Shown one piece after another: positions 35,520 through 44,820 of a DNA stretch of 64,000 bases. The notes beneath the pieces are model-generated. The model was not told the origin of the DNA. It saw only the letters and a program-made list of their open reading frames with translations, and searched no databases. The translations under genes were made by a program, and so were the position numbers. Within the stretch, counting starts at the first letter, position 1; the number at the start of each line of letters is the position of its first letter. This DNA comes from Moraxella bovoculi 237 (lineage in GTDB: Bacteria > Pseudomonadota > Gammaproteobacteria > Pseudomonadales > Moraxellaceae), in the NCBI RefSeq assembly GCF_000696305.2, contig NZ_AOMT01000005.1, forward strand, positions 434,001 through 498,000. Direction: 5' to 3'.

Positions 35520-36578
35520 TTAAGGCACTACAGGCACGATGTCCAGCCCGACCTTCTCATCTAGGCCGAACATGATATTCATGTTCTGCACCGCTTGCCC
35601 TGCCGCGCCTTTCACCAAATTATCCTGCACCACGAGTATCGTTAATGTCTCGCCATCTTGGTGGACAGCCATTCTAAGGAAATTTGAAGCGCGGGTCTGA
35701 CGCGTCTGCGGCAGCTGCCCCTTAGAAAGAACATCCACAAAATACTCATCTTGGAATCGACGCTCAAACACACTCTGCCAATCGACCGCACCACCTGCCT
35801 CAGTCAAGGTCAGATGAATCGTGCTGAACATGCCTCGAATCATCGGCACCAGATGCGGGACAAAGCGGATTTTGTGTTTAAAATTGGAACCCAAGAGCGC
35901 ATGCACACCCTGCTCAATCTCCGGCAGGTGGCGATGCCCTGCCACGCCGTACGCGCTAAAGTTATCCGCCGTCTCACTAAAAATCATCTCCATCTTCGCG
36001 CTGCGGCCTGCACCTGAGATACCTGATTTGGCATCAATGATGATGTGATCGCCGATAAGCTGAGTGTTTTGGCGGTTTTGCTCATCGATGATGGCGGACA
36101 AGCCCAAGATCGCTGTCGTCGGATAACAGCCAGGGTTACCCACGACTTTGGCGTCTTTGATGACATCGCGATTCACCTCAGGCAGACCGTATGCAGACTG
36201 TTTAAGGACATCAGGGCATTCATGCGCCATGCCGTACCATTTACTAAAAGCATCCAAATCCTGCAGACGAAAATCCGCCGCCAAGTCGATCACCTTAACG
36301 CCCTTTTCGGTAAGATACGGCGCTGACTTCATGGCAACCCCATGCGGCGTGGCAAAGAACACCACATCACATTCGGTTAATTTCTCATCATCAGCATCAC
36401 TAAACACCACATCTGACAGACCACGAAGACTGGGGAAAATATCACTGGCTTTCTTGCCCGCTTCCGAGCGAGATGTTAGCATGATTATCTGAGCTTGCGG
36501 ATGATTCACCATCAGGCGAATCAGCTCCACACCTGTGTAACCTGTACCACCAACAATACCTACCTTAATCTTTGACAT
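35520..36578 (-). CDS. argC: N-acetyl-gamma-glutamyl-phosphate reductase
   Basis: The third step of arginine synthesis, NADPH-dependent. It has 352 residues from ATG 36578 (MSKIKVGIVGGTGYTG, the Rossmann loop). The catalytic Cys lies in VVGNPGCYPTTAILGLS near residue 150, with the conserved His in GVAGHRHLPEIEQG. The C-terminal half is the dimer/catalytic domain. It is monocistronic; other arg genes are not present. Confidence 0.96.
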   Translation of the reverse strand: MSKIKVGIVGGTGYTGVELIRLMVNHPQAQIIMLTSRSEAGKKASDIFPSLRGLSDVVFSDADDEKLTECDVVFFATPHGVAMKSAPYLTEKGVKVIDLAADFRLQDLDAFSKWYGMAHECPDVLKQSAYGLPEVNRDVIKDAKVVGNPGCYPTTAILGLSAIIDEQNRQNTQLIGDHIIIDAKSGISGAGRSAKMEMIFSETADNFSAYGVAGHRHLPEIEQGVHALLGSNFKHKIRFVPHLVPMIRGMFSTIHLTLTEAGGAVDWQSVFERRFQDEYFVDVLSKGQLPQTRQTRASNFLRMAVHQDGETLTILVVQDNLVKGAAGQAVQNMNIMFGLDEKVGLDIVPVVP

Positions 36579-36834
36579 AACGCACACACCATGAGATATT
36601 TAAAAATTTCCAACAATATACCAAATTTTAACTGCCTTGCCAAAACTTTTACAAATATTCAAACATTAGAACCAAACCAATCAAAATCCACCCCGAAGCA
36701 CTTTTAAGATGCGTGATGCAAAATTCATCATGATTTTGTGATTTTTTGGGCAATTTTTGCGATTTTTACTTGATAAAATTTGATTTTAAGTTAAGCTATA
36801 CCGTTTATATTTTACCTTTTTATAGCTTATTGCC

Positions 36835-37440
36835 ATGTCGAATTCTGATAACTCTAATTTCACCCCCGATTATGATAAAATTGCAAGCCATTACGCCAGC
36901 ATCATTGAAGGCTGCGGCGAAGACCTAAGCCGCGAAGGACTGCTTGACACCCCAATGCGTGCCGCAAAGGCGTTTGGCTATCTGACGCGCGGCTACCATC
37001 AGTCGCTTGAAGTCGTGGCGAACGATGCGATTTTTCCCTCGGATAACCCCGAGCTGGTACTGGTGCAGAACATTGAGTTTTATTCACTGTGCGAACATCA
37101 CCTTCTGCCTTTTTATGGTGTGGCACACGTGGGCTATCTGCCAGAAGGTAAGGTTTTGGGTCTATCCAAAGTAGCGCGCATCGTTGATATGTACGCGCGC
37201 CGTCTACAAATCCAAGAAAACCTCACCAAGCAAATCGCCACCGCCATCGAAGAGCTGACCGGCTGCCGCGGCGTTGCTGTCGTGATGGATGCCAGCCACA
37301 TGTGTATGATGATGCGCGGCGTGGGCAAACAACAATCCACCACCAGAACCATGAGCATGCTTGGCGAACTCACCACCAATAATACAGCACGCGCTGAATT
37401 CTTAGATGCCATTCCTAGACGTACGCCTGCGTTTGGTTAA
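36835..37440 (+). CDS. folE: GTP cyclohydrolase I
   Basis: The first enzyme of tetrahydrofolate synthesis, 201 residues. The zinc site and active centre are intact: [39 protein letters not shown] and [15 protein letters not shown] supply the Cys, His and Cys ligands. The presence of both Cys favours the zinc type IA over FolE2. It is monocistronic and followed by a strong hairpin. Confidence 0.97.
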   Translation: MSNSDNSNFTPDYDKIASHYASIIEGCGEDLSREGLLDTPMRAAKAFGYLTRGYHQSLEVVANDAIFPSDNPELVLVQNIEFYSLCEHHLLPFYGVAHVGYLPEGKVLGLSKVARIVDMYARRLQIQENLTKQIATAIEELTGCRGVAVVMDASHMCMMMRGVGKQQSTTRTMSMLGELTTNNTARAEFLDAIPRRTPAFG

Positions 37441-37463
37441 TACATTGATAAAATTCTTAAGCC

Positions 37464-37497
37464 ATCCCTACCAATGTAAAAGCTGGTAGGGATTTTG
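37464..37497 (+). terminator. Terminator of folE
   Basis: Perfect 10-bp stem ATCCCTACCA/TGGTAGGGAT with a 10-base loop, followed by TTTTG. Confidence 0.8.
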
Positions 37498-37571
37498 TTA
37501 TCCTTTGCTTGCTAGATTTTATAAAAATATTAAAAATCAAATATTTATCACTGCAAAGACAAAGTATTACC

Positions 37572-37599
37572 TTGATAACTGACGAAATTTTGTTATAAT
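37572..37599 (+). promoter_or_regulatory. Sigma-70 promoter of 6S RNA
   Basis: -35 TTGATA at 37572-37577 and perfect -10 TATAAT at 37594-37599, spacing 16. The predicted start, about 37606, matches the 5' edge of the 6S closing stem. Confidence 0.8.
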
Positions 37600-37605
37600 A
37601 AACAT

Positions 37606-37788
37606 ACTGAAGTGTTCGCCAGTAGAGCGTATTCCTGAGCCGATAATCTTATCTTAGGGACTCATTTCTACTATTTTGTTGAGCAGGCCTGCATCTTTTA
37701 GATGTTTCAGGAAGCCATAATAAATAGTGATGAATCCCGCCTTGAACTTCACGGTTCATGGTAACCCCTCTACAGCGGCACTTTGGTT
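37606..37788 (+). ncRNA. ssrS: 6S RNA
   Basis: A roughly 183-base RNA that binds and regulates sigma-70 RNA polymerase. The terminal stem is present: ACTGAAGTG at the 5' end pairs with CACTTTGGT at the 3' end (nine pairs, two G-U). Conserved proteobacterial 6S blocks are seen in order: GTTCGCC, then CCTGAGCCGATA, and near the 3' side CCTTGAACTTCACGGTTCATGG followed by GCGGCACTTT. A T-run follows at 37787-37792. ygfA, the usual neighbour, is not next to it. Confidence 0.88.
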
Positions 37789-37875
37789 TTTTGTTGCCTA
37801 AATTTCTTGGTTGTGTTGTTTTTGGTCTTTTTTTACAGTTTTTTTGAAATTTTAAAAATTTTTTTTAAAAAATGA

Positions 37876-37903
37876 TTGACACGCGAAAAATACTTGCTAT
37901 AAT
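37876..37903 (+). promoter_or_regulatory. Promoter of tRNA-Asn
   Basis: Consensus -35 TTGACA (37876-37881) and -10 TATAAT (37898-37903) with 16-bp spacing, about 30 bases before the tRNA. Confidence 0.85.
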
Positions 37904-37933
37904 ACGCACCATCTTAAGCGACTTGCTTAATAT

Positions 37934-38009
37934 TCCCCAATAGCTCAGTTGGTAGAGCATCGGACTGTTAATCCGTGTGTCCCTGGTTCGAGCCCAGGTT
38001 GGGGAGCCA
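37934..38009 (+). tRNA. tRNA-Asn (anticodon GTT)
   Basis: 76 bases. Acceptor TCCCCAA/TTGGGGA, D-arm GCTCAGTTGGTAGAGC, anticodon loop CTGTTAA within CGGA/TCCG, T-arm CCTGGTTCGAGCCCAGG, encoded CCA. A small TTGCTA-GAAA-TAGCAA hairpin (38014-38029) follows. Confidence 0.96.
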
Positions 38010-38032
38010 TATTTTGCTAGAAATAGCAACTT

Positions 38033-38064
38033 AAAAGCCTTTTCATATCGAGAAGGCTTTTTTA
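38033..38064 (+). terminator. Terminator of tRNA-Asn
   Basis: Stem AAAAGCCTTTTC/GAGAAGGCTTTT with one mismatch, followed by TTTT. Confidence 0.85.
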
Positions 38065-38143
38065 TTGCTAAAATCTCTTGAAAATCTTTGCATTTATCCT
38101 TATTATGAACGCGTGATTCATTCAACCATATAAGGATAACTTC

Positions 38144-39223
38144 TTGAGCATCACTCGCACTCTTGTTTTAGAACTTGACAGCCACGCCCTGCGCAACTTA
38201 GCAGGTGAATATAATAAACACATCAAATACCTACAAGAACGCCTAGAAATTCAAATCACTCAGCGCCAAAATAACTTTATACTAACAGGCGATTTAGACG
38301 CTGTTGAACGAGGCGAATTCATCCTAAATAAACTCTCAGAAATCGCCGATGATGACATCCCTAGCGAGGAGTTGCACCTCATCATCCAATCAAGCCTTGC
38401 CCGCAGCAATGATAGCGACATCATTCAAAATACTCAAGCCACCTCAGCCAATAAGACTAGCAACACTTATGCCGACATTAGCCTAAGAACACGCAAAGGC
38501 AAAATCACACCGCGCGGTTACAATCAACAAGAATACGTCAAAAAAATCCTAATCTCTGACGTGTCTTTTGGCGTGGGTCCTGCTGGTACAGGTAAGACCT
38601 ATCTTGCGGTTGCCTGCGCCGTTGATATGCTAGAGCGCGGCGAGATTGAACGCATCTTGCTTGTACGCCCCGCGGTTGAAGCAGGTGAAAAATTGGGCTT
38701 CCTACCAGGCGACCTAACCCAAAAGATTGACCCCTATTTACGTCCTCTATACGATGCCTTGTACGAGATGCTTGGCTTTGAGAAAGTGGGTAAGCTGCTA
38801 GAGCGTCAAGTTATTGAGGTCGCACCACTTGCCTACATGCGTGGACGCACGCTAAATAACAGCTTTGTCATTCTTGATGAAGCCCAGAACACTACGCCAG
38901 AGCAGATGAAAATGTTCTTGACGCGTCTTGGCTTTGGCTCACGCGCGGTCATCACGGGCGACATGACACAGGTGGATTTACCTCGCGGTCACAAATCAGG
39001 ACTGTCCCAAGCCCTGCAAATATTATCAAAAATCGACGAGATTCACATCACGCGATTTGATAGCAAGGATGTGGTGCGCCACCATCTGGTTCAAAAGATC
39101 GTCCAAGCCTATGACGCGTTCGATGATGAACAAGAAAAAATAACCGCCAAACGAAAAGCCGCCCGTCTGGCTGAGGAATTAGCAAAAGCAAGCTTAGATA
39201 AGGCAGAATCGCATGACGATTAG
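38144..39223 (+). CDS. ybeZ: PhoH-like ATPase (YbeZ)
   Basis: 359 residues. The N-terminal quarter is a small RNA-binding-like fold, followed by a PhoH ATPase domain with Walker A GPAGTGKTYLAVACAV, LVRPAVEAGEKLGFLPGDL, Walker B FVILDEAQNTTPEQMK and motif VITGDMTQVDLP. The start is TTG 38144, supported by AAGGA eight or so bases upstream; no ATG occurs before the conserved region. It partners with YbeY in rRNA processing and overlaps ybeY by 11 bases, the conserved order. Confidence 0.93.
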   Translation: MSITRTLVLELDSHALRNLAGEYNKHIKYLQERLEIQITQRQNNFILTGDLDAVERGEFILNKLSEIADDDIPSEELHLIIQSSLARSNDSDIIQNTQATSANKTSNTYADISLRTRKGKITPRGYNQQEYVKKILISDVSFGVGPAGTGKTYLAVACAVDMLERGEIERILLVRPAVEAGEKLGFLPGDLTQKIDPYLRPLYDALYEMLGFEKVGKLLERQVIEVAPLAYMRGRTLNNSFVILDEAQNTTPEQMKMFLTRLGFGSRAVITGDMTQVDLPRGHKSGLSQALQILSKIDEIHITRFDSKDVVRHHLVQKIVQAYDAFDDEQEKITAKRKAARLAEELAKASLDKAESHDD

Positions 39224-39740
39224 TCTATACATCGATCATCATCCTGACATTGATGGTACTGTCTATGACGAAGCGGCTCTAACCAAAGTTGCTCATCATG
39301 CCATCAATGTCATGACCGATAAACTAAAAAACGGCTTAGAATTTTCCTATTTTGACAACGTCGAAGATTATTGGCATAAAAACAAAACCTTGGACATCTA
39401 TCTCACTAATACCACCGAAGGACGACAGCTTAACTTAGATGCACGCGGCAAAGACTATGCCACAAACATCTTATCCTATCCAAGTGAGCTGCCCAGCGAT
39501 GTACTTGCTCTGATGGATGACATACCATTAGGCGAGCTCATCATCTGCCATGAGGTACTTGTGCGTGAGGCAGATGAACAAGACAAGCAGTTTGAAGATC
39601 ATCTGCATCATTTATTGGTGCATGGCATCTTGCATTTGCTTGGATTCGATCATGAGATCAGTGATGCTGATGCCGATGAGATGGAAGGTTTTGAAATCGA
39701 AATCCTACAAGGATTAGGAATAAGCAATCCATATCTCTAA
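39213..39740 (+). CDS. ybeY: Endoribonuclease YbeY (rRNA maturation factor)
   Basis: A single-strand-specific zinc endoribonuclease for 16S 3' end maturation and 70S quality control. It has 175 residues. The zinc-binding signature HGILHLLGFDHE has all three His. The protein is a little longer than E. coli YbeY (155) because of an acidic insertion before the motif. It is translationally coupled to the upstream PhoH-like gene. Confidence 0.95.
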   Translation: MTISLYIDHHPDIDGTVYDEAALTKVAHHAINVMTDKLKNGLEFSYFDNVEDYWHKNKTLDIYLTNTTEGRQLNLDARGKDYATNILSYPSELPSDVLALMDDIPLGELIICHEVLVREADEQDKQFEDHLHHLLVHGILHLLGFDHEISDADADEMEGFEIEILQGLGISNPYL

Positions 39741-39755
39741 TTTTAATAGTTAAAT

Positions 39756-39784
39756 AAAAAGCAATCTTTCAAAGATTGCTTTTT
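39756..39784. terminator. Bidirectional terminator between ybeY and pyrF
   Basis: Stem AAAAAGCAATCTTT/AAAGATTGCTTTTT with a minimal loop in the convergent gap. Confidence 0.9.
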
Positions 39785-39788
39785 AATT

Positions 39789-40484
39789 TTATAGGTCATT
39801 TAAGATTAAGCGAAGCTTATTATTGGGATTATCAGCATTGGTGATGGAGCGTCCAATAACCAGATAATCCGAACCATTAGCCAGTGCGTCTTTTGGGGTG
39901 CAGATACGCTGCTGATCATCGCTACCGTCTGTCGCCAAACGAATGCCTGGTGTAACAAGCTTAAAATCACTGCCAAACGCTGATTTTAATGCGCTTGCTT
40001 CTTGTGCAGAGCATACAACACCATCAAGACCAGCATTTTTAGTTAATGCAGCAAGTCTAAGTACGTGCTCTTGAGCATTGCCGCTAATACCAAGCTCCAA
40101 TAGATCGCTGTCCGCCATCGAGGTTAATACCGTTACCGCGATCAATAGCGTATTATAACCACCAGTGGACAGACGCGATTTGGCCAATGCCATCGCTTTG
40201 GACCCTGCCGATGCATGGACATTCACCATCCATACACCCATATCAGCAGCAGACAATACAGCCTGTGCTGTGGTATTTGGAATGTCATGAAACTTCAAAT
40301 CCAAAAATACATCAAAGCCACGTCGATGGAATTCTTGAACAACCTGAGGACCGCAGATGGTGAAGAGCTCCTTACCAACTTTAAGGCGGCAAAGCGACGG
40401 ATCTAAAGCATCTGCCAACGCAAGTGCGCCATTCAAATCATGCTTGTCCACCGCAACGATTACAGGGGTGTTTAACTTGCTCAT
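39789..40484 (-). CDS. pyrF: Orotidine-5'-phosphate decarboxylase
   Basis: The final step of UMP synthesis, 231 residues. The catalytic Asp-Lys-Asp set lies in [13 protein letters not shown] near residues 58-70. [17 protein letters not shown] at the start and VTPGIRL and [14 protein letters not shown] at the phosphate site complete the TIM barrel. It follows lapA by two bases, a pairing also seen in E. coli (lapA-lapB-pyrF), but lapB is missing here. Confidence 0.96.
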   Translation of the reverse strand: MSKLNTPVIVAVDKHDLNGALALADALDPSLCRLKVGKELFTICGPQVVQEFHRRGFDVFLDLKFHDIPNTTAQAVLSAADMGVWMVNVHASAGSKAMALAKSRLSTGGYNTLLIAVTVLTSMADSDLLELGISGNAQEHVLRLAALTKNAGLDGVVCSAQEASALKSAFGSDFKLVTPGIRLATDGSDDQQRICTPKDALANGSDYLVIGRSITNADNPNNKLRLILNDL

Positions 40485-40486
40485 GA

Positions 40487-40855
40487 TTATAGGTGTGGGT
40501 CGTTAGTTGCATTTACCGGCGCTGCATTCTCAACGATCACCCTTTCGGCAGGACGAACCTCAGATTGCTGAGCCAGCTTGATGTTTGCTTCTGTTAGCTG
40601 AGACTGGGTTAGTTTCAGCTCTTTTTTTAGACGGCTGATTTCCCATTTGTTCTGGAAGACGCGGAATACCAACAGCGCAAGTAGCATCCCTAGGATGACA
40701 CCAAGAACAATCGTCACCACAAGCAGCAAGCCCAAATTCATGGTAGGCACGCTCGAGAACATCAGGTTCACTGCCACTTCACTGTTGTTCATCAGCACCA
40801 AACCAATGGCATAGGCGCATACCGCCACTAATAATACGATCAAAATAATATGCAT
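40487..40855 (-). CDS. lapA: LapA-family inner membrane protein (DUF1049)
   Basis: 122 residues with two N-terminal spans ([20 protein letters not shown] and [20 protein letters not shown]), followed by a cytoplasmic coiled coil ([17 protein letters not shown]). In E. coli LapA works with LapB in controlling LpxC and thus LPS amount. Here no lapB follows; pyrF does. It sits 35 bases after ihfB. Confidence 0.88.
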   Translation of the reverse strand: MHIILIVLLVAVCAYAIGLVLMNNSEVAVNLMFSSVPTMNLGLLLVVTIVLGVILGMLLALLVFRVFQNKWEISRLKKELKLTQSQLTEANIKLAQQSEVRPAERVIVENAAPVNATNDPHL

Positions 40856-40890
40856 GTTTATACTCTCATTTATCAGTCATCAAGGATAAA

Positions 40891-41199
40891 TTAGTCATTA
40901 ATGGCATTTACTGCTTCTTTTAGCGCTTTGCCAGGTTTAAAGTATGGCACAGCTTTGGCTTTTACTGCCACCTTCTCACCTGTTCTTGGATTTCTGGCAT
41001 GGCGTGCATCGCGATGGTGCAAACAAAAACTACCAAAACCTCGAACTTCCACCCTGCCATCATGCGACAAACTGCCTACCATTAAACCAATAATCTCACG
41101 CACCGCCTCATCAACGACCGTCTCTTCGATACCGTCACATGCCGATGCCAAATTAGTAATAAGATCAGATTTATTAATGACTTTTTGTGCTTGCTGCAT
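40891..41199 (-). CDS. ihfB: Integration host factor subunit beta
   Basis: A 102-residue nucleoid protein. The DNA-bending beta-ribbon region VEVRGFGSFCLHHRDARHAR followed by NPRTGEKV and VPYFKPGKALKEAVN is diagnostic of IHF-beta rather than HU. It forms a heterodimer with IhfA, not in the window. It lies downstream of rpsA, the conserved cmk-rpsA-ihfB order, but beyond a terminator, so it likely has its own promoter in 41200-41420. Confidence 0.94.
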   Translation of the reverse strand: MQQAQKVINKSDLITNLASACDGIEETVVDEAVREIIGLMVGSLSHDGRVEVRGFGSFCLHHRDARHARNPRTGEKVAVKAKAVPYFKPGKALKEAVNAIND

Positions 41200-41424
41200 A
41201 TATCCCGCCTATCAATTCGCCATCATACCATAAGGACGAATCAGCTCATATTAACAAAAATGCAATCTTTGGTAAGATTTTGTTCAAGTTACAATGATAA
41301 CGGAAAAATGGCAAAATGTGAATGAATTTTTTGTTAATTTTCATCACTTTGCAAATCTTTACTATTTTAACATGCTTGTTAATTTTGCAATGTAGTAAAT
41401 CAGTAAATATATGTTCAATATAAT

Positions 41425-41454
41425 AAAAAAGAGCAGCCTAAGCCGCTCTTTTTT
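41425..41454 (-). terminator. Terminator of rpsA
   Basis: Stem AAAAAAGAGCGGC/GCTGCTCTTTTTT (minus strand) with one G-U pair, 12 bases after the rpsA stop. Confidence 0.85.
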
Positions 41455-41465
41455 GTTTGCTTTGA

Positions 41466-43139
41466 TTAGCCTTTTAGCTGATCAGCAAAGATATCACCTA
41501 GAGTTTTAGGTTGGTTCTCTGCAGCTGTATTTGACAGCTCTTTGATCGCTTGACGCTCATCAGCCTCGTCTTTGGCTTTCACAGATAGTGTGATGCCACG
41601 AGATTTACGGTCAACACGAACGATCTTAGCTTCAACTTCGTCACCAACATTTAGTACTTTAGAAGCATCTTCAGTACGCTCGCGAGCGATGTCAGCAGCA
41701 GCTAGGTAGCCTTCTACTTCGTCAGCCAGTGTGATAACAGCACCTTTAGCGTCAACTTCTTTTACTGAACCTTTTACGATAGCGCCACGGTCATTTGCCA
41801 GTAGGTATTCGTTGAATGGGTCAGAGTTAAGTTGCTTGATACCTAGGCTGATACGGTTGGCTTCTGCATCAACTTGTAGAACAACAGCTTCTACAGTGTC
41901 GCCTTTAGAGTAGTTGCGGATCGCTTCTTCGCCAGACTCAGTCCAAGAGATGTCAGATAGGTGAACCAGACCATCGATGCCACCTTCTAGACCAATGAAT
42001 AGACCGAAGTCAGTGATTGACTTGATGGTACCAGAGATTTTGTCGCCTTTAGCGTGGTTTTTGTCAAACTCTGCCCATGGGTTTGGCATGGTTTGCTTGA
42101 TGCCCAAGCTGATACGACGACGCTCGCCATCAATTTCAAGAACCATTACATCAACTTCATCGCCCACTTGAACAACTTTAGATGGGTGGATGTTCTTGTT
42201 GGTGTGATCCATCTCAGAAACGTGTACCAAACCTTCGATGCCTTCTGCGATTTCAGCGAAGCAACCATAATCTGTTAGGTTGGTTACGCGAGCCTTAGTA
42301 ATGGTACCCACTGGGTAAGTCTTCTCAACTTCGCCCCATGGATCAGAACCAAGCTGCTTAAGACCTAGGCTAACACGGTTACGCTCACGGTCGAATTTCA
42401 ACACTTTAACTTTAAGGTCTTGACCAACTTCTACCGCTTCTGATGGGTGCTTGATACGCTTCCAAGCCATGTCAGTGATGTGTAGTAGACCATCGATGCC
42501 ACCTAGATCAACGAATGCACCGTAGTCAGTTAGGTTCTTAACGATACCATTAACTTCCATGCCTTCTTCTAGCTTAGCAAGTAGTTCGTCACGCTCAGCA
42601 CTGTTCTCAGCTTCCATTACCGCACGGCGAGATACAACGATGTTATTGCGTTGCTTGTCGATCTTGATAACTTTAAATTCTAGCTCTTTGCCTTCTAGGT
42701 GAGTGGTTTCGCGTACTGGGCGAACGTCAACCAGTGAACCAGGTAGGAAAGCACGTACAGAACCGATCTCAACAGTAAAGCCGCCTTTAACTTTAGAAGA
42801 GATAAGACCAGTAACGATTTCGTCATTTTCATGAAGCTGTTCAAGCGCACGCCAGCTTTCTTCACGTTTTGCTTTTTCACGAGAAAGAACAGTTTCGCCC
42901 ATGCCGTTGTCAACTTTCTCAACAACTACGTCTACTTTGTCGCCGATAGCAACTTCAAGCTCGCCAGCTTCGTTCAGGAACTCTGAACGCGCGATGAAGC
43001 CTTCTGATTTTAGGCCAGTATCAACAGTGATACGCTCGTTGTCGATGGCAACAACAGTACCAGAAATAACGGCACCGATTTCAACTTTGATTTCGTTGGC
43101 GTTGCTTTGTTCAAACAGTTCAGCAAATGATAAACTCAT
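41466..43139 (-). CDS. rpsA: 30S ribosomal protein S1
   Basis: 557 residues, the E. coli length. Six S1 RNA-binding repeats follow one another: the first two hold the protein on the ribosome through S2 and the last four bind mRNA. Repeat signatures such as [32 protein letters not shown] recur, for example [20 protein letters not shown] and [24 protein letters not shown] precedes the ATG at good spacing. Its codon choice looks biased (many GGT, CGT, GTT, CTA), as expected for high expression. Confidence 0.98.
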   Translation of the reverse strand: MSLSFAELFEQSNANEIKVEIGAVISGTVVAIDNERITVDTGLKSEGFIARSEFLNEAGELEVAIGDKVDVVVEKVDNGMGETVLSREKAKREESWRALEQLHENDEIVTGLISSKVKGGFTVEIGSVRAFLPGSLVDVRPVRETTHLEGKELEFKVIKIDKQRNNIVVSRRAVMEAENSAERDELLAKLEEGMEVNGIVKNLTDYGAFVDLGGIDGLLHITDMAWKRIKHPSEAVEVGQDLKVKVLKFDRERNRVSLGLKQLGSDPWGEVEKTYPVGTITKARVTNLTDYGCFAEIAEGIEGLVHVSEMDHTNKNIHPSKVVQVGDEVDVMVLEIDGERRRISLGIKQTMPNPWAEFDKNHAKGDKISGTIKSITDFGLFIGLEGGIDGLVHLSDISWTESGEEAIRNYSKGDTVEAVVLQVDAEANRISLGIKQLNSDPFNEYLLANDRGAIVKGSVKEVDAKGAVITLADEVEGYLAAADIARERTEDASKVLNVGDEVEAKIVRVDRKSRGITLSVKAKDEADERQAIKELSNTAAENQPKTLGDIFADQLKG

Positions 43140-43245
43140 TAGTAATACCTTAAAATTAGCCGTAGCCTGTCCAGCACAGTACGGTTCAAGTGATGTGCGC
43201 CATTGAGAGATGCTGGTTTTGACTCAAATAGCAACACAAAAATAT

Positions 43246-43270
43246 GATAAACCCGACAATTATATCAGAT
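43246..43270 (-). promoter_or_regulatory. Probable rpsA promoter
   Basis: Minus-strand extended -10, TG-A-TATAAT, with the TATAAT at 43264-43259, giving a leader of about 110 bases before rpsA. No good -35 is seen. Confidence 0.5.
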
Positions 43271-43275
43271 AATTA

Positions 43276-43745
43276 TTAAAATAGATAGCGATTTATTTTA
43301 AGACAATACACCCACTGCTCGCCTTTTTGCCCCATAACGGTTCGTGCCAGTCTTATAAAACCTATCTTTTCATAAAGTCTTTGGGCGGAGACATTGGCGC
43401 GATTTACTCCAAGCAAAATCTCATCACAAAGGGCAGTGCGGCTTTGGCAGAAATTTTTTAAACGATTAACTCTAAGGCTCTTTTAGCGTAGCCCTTACCT
43501 TGAAAAGCAGGATTTCTGGACATAGAGCGAAGTAGGATGGCATGGGAATTTCGGTGTAGCGGTATTTTTGCTGTCCAATATCCACCACAAAAAACCCCAC
43601 CACCTGATGCAAATCATCATCCAAAATCACTATCCTATAAGCATCCGCACGCTCATCATCAAGCCAGTCTTTTGGCAAGGCAGTAAACTAAATTTGCTCA
43701 TCGCCTGACTCATAAGACAGCTCATTTTGACGTGTGCTGCTAAGT
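43276..43745 (-). pseudogene. Decayed GNAT N-acetyltransferase (RimI-like)
   Basis: Fragments of one acetyltransferase are readable in changing frames. From the right: ELSYESGDEQI, then an in-frame TAG, then PKDWLDDERADAYRIVILDDD and HQVVGFFVVDIGQQKYRYTEI. A frameshift leads to RNPAFQGKGYAKRALELIV, the acetyl-CoA loop with QGKGYA. A stop and another frameshift lead to ILLGVNRANVSAQRLYEKIGF, the typical GNAT end, and a stop at 43276. At least two nonsense changes and two frameshifts are needed. It lies between cmk and rpsA, which are normally adjacent. Confidence 0.8.
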
Positions 43746-43758
43746 GAGGCAAGTGTTA

Positions 43759-44463
43759 TCACAGCTTACCCTGTGTAAATGCCAAAATCTCATCAAACAC
43801 CACATCTGCTGATTTGTCGGAGCTGTCAATGACAAGGGCATCCACAGCGGGGCGACTTGGGGCGACAGCACGGTTTTCATCTCGCTCGTCTCGCTCGATG
43901 ATGTCCACCAAAATCGCTTCATAATCCGCCACTTTGCCTGCCGTTTGTAATTGTAGCACCCGTCTGTCGGCACGAGCCTTGGCACTTGCGGTCAAAAATA
44001 CCTTAACGGGAGCATCGGGGAAAATCACCGTCCCCATGTCTCGCCCGTCCGCCACAAGTCCTGCTCTGCCCTTTGCCATGTTTTTTTGTAAATCAAATAA
44101 CGCCGTCCGCACGCTTGGCAACACAGCGACACGGGACGCATATCCGCCCACGATTTCGTTGCGAATGTCGTCCGTTAGGGGGGTGTTATCCACTAGGATT
44201 TCCACCGTTTTTGTGGCGGTATTGGGGCGAAAAGATAGGTTTAAAGACTTAGTTAATTTGGCAACTTCTTGCTCGTCAATGTCGGTACCGTCAAGCAAGC
44301 CGTTTTTAAATGCCATTAGCCCAACAATGCGATACAACGCACCGCTATCTAATAGTTCAAAACCAAAATGCTCGGCAAGGCGGTATGCTACCGTGCCTTT
44401 ACCTGCACCCGAAGGACCGTCAATGGTGATGATTTTTGGGATAATGGATTTTGGGGTTGTCAT
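43759..44463 (-). CDS. cmk: Cytidylate kinase
   Basis: Phosphorylates CMP and dCMP. It has 234 residues. The P-loop is IDGPSGAGKGTVAYRLAEHFGF, with the CMP-binding LLDSGALYRIVGLMA and the DGRDMGTVIFPDAPVKVFL segment. The C-terminal lid has RDERDENRAVAPSRPA. It precedes rpsA in many gammaproteobacteria; here a decayed GNAT gene separates them. Confidence 0.96.
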   Translation of the reverse strand: MTTPKSIIPKIITIDGPSGAGKGTVAYRLAEHFGFELLDSGALYRIVGLMAFKNGLLDGTDIDEQEVAKLTKSLNLSFRPNTATKTVEILVDNTPLTDDIRNEIVGGYASRVAVLPSVRTALFDLQKNMAKGRAGLVADGRDMGTVIFPDAPVKVFLTASAKARADRRVLQLQTAGKVADYEAILVDIIERDERDENRAVAPSRPAVDALVIDSSDKSADVVFDEILAFTQGKL

Positions 44464-44820
44464 GAGGTTCTCTTTTTATAAAATAAATTAAAATTGGGTG
44501 ATAATTGCGTTTTATCATAGAGCGAATGTAATTCGACCCTATAAAAACATAATTATAAATAAATTTTTGTTAAATAAACTTTCTGTAAAACCCCAAATTA
44601 AAGGAAACCGTTCGTGATGAGCTTGGGAAACCTAACGATTTTCCGCCACCTTTCGACAGGCTCAGGGCGAACGGAAAACCAGTTTTGCAGGAAGTCCAAT
44701 AATGGTTTTTAAAATATCATAGTAAATTTATGATTAAAAAACACATCTTAGGCGAATAAATTATTTATAAAATTTTATGTTTTTCATAAATTAAAATTTC
44801 ATAAAAAATAGAATTAAAAA
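44464..44820. other. AT-rich intergenic region between tadA and cmk
   Basis: 357 bases without a supported gene. It holds the REP-like inverted repeat listed separately. The rest is A/T-rich with no recognisable RNA. Confidence 0.6.
44601..44678. repeat. REP-like imperfect inverted repeat
   Basis: The arm at 44608-44632 reads CCGTTCGTGATGAGCTTGGG. The arm at 44649-44674, read on the other strand, is CCGTTCGCCCTGAGCCTGTC. They share CCGTTCG and TGAGC, so the unit is two facing copies of one GC-rich motif in AT-rich DNA. Similar CCGTTCG..TGAGC..GTCGAA motifs are, as I recall, dispersed in many proteobacterial genomes. I saw no other copy in this window. Confidence 0.6.

Noticed and set aside
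43934-44491. 185-codon plus-strand frame opposite cmk
   Set aside because: Antisense shadow of a complete cytidylate kinase.
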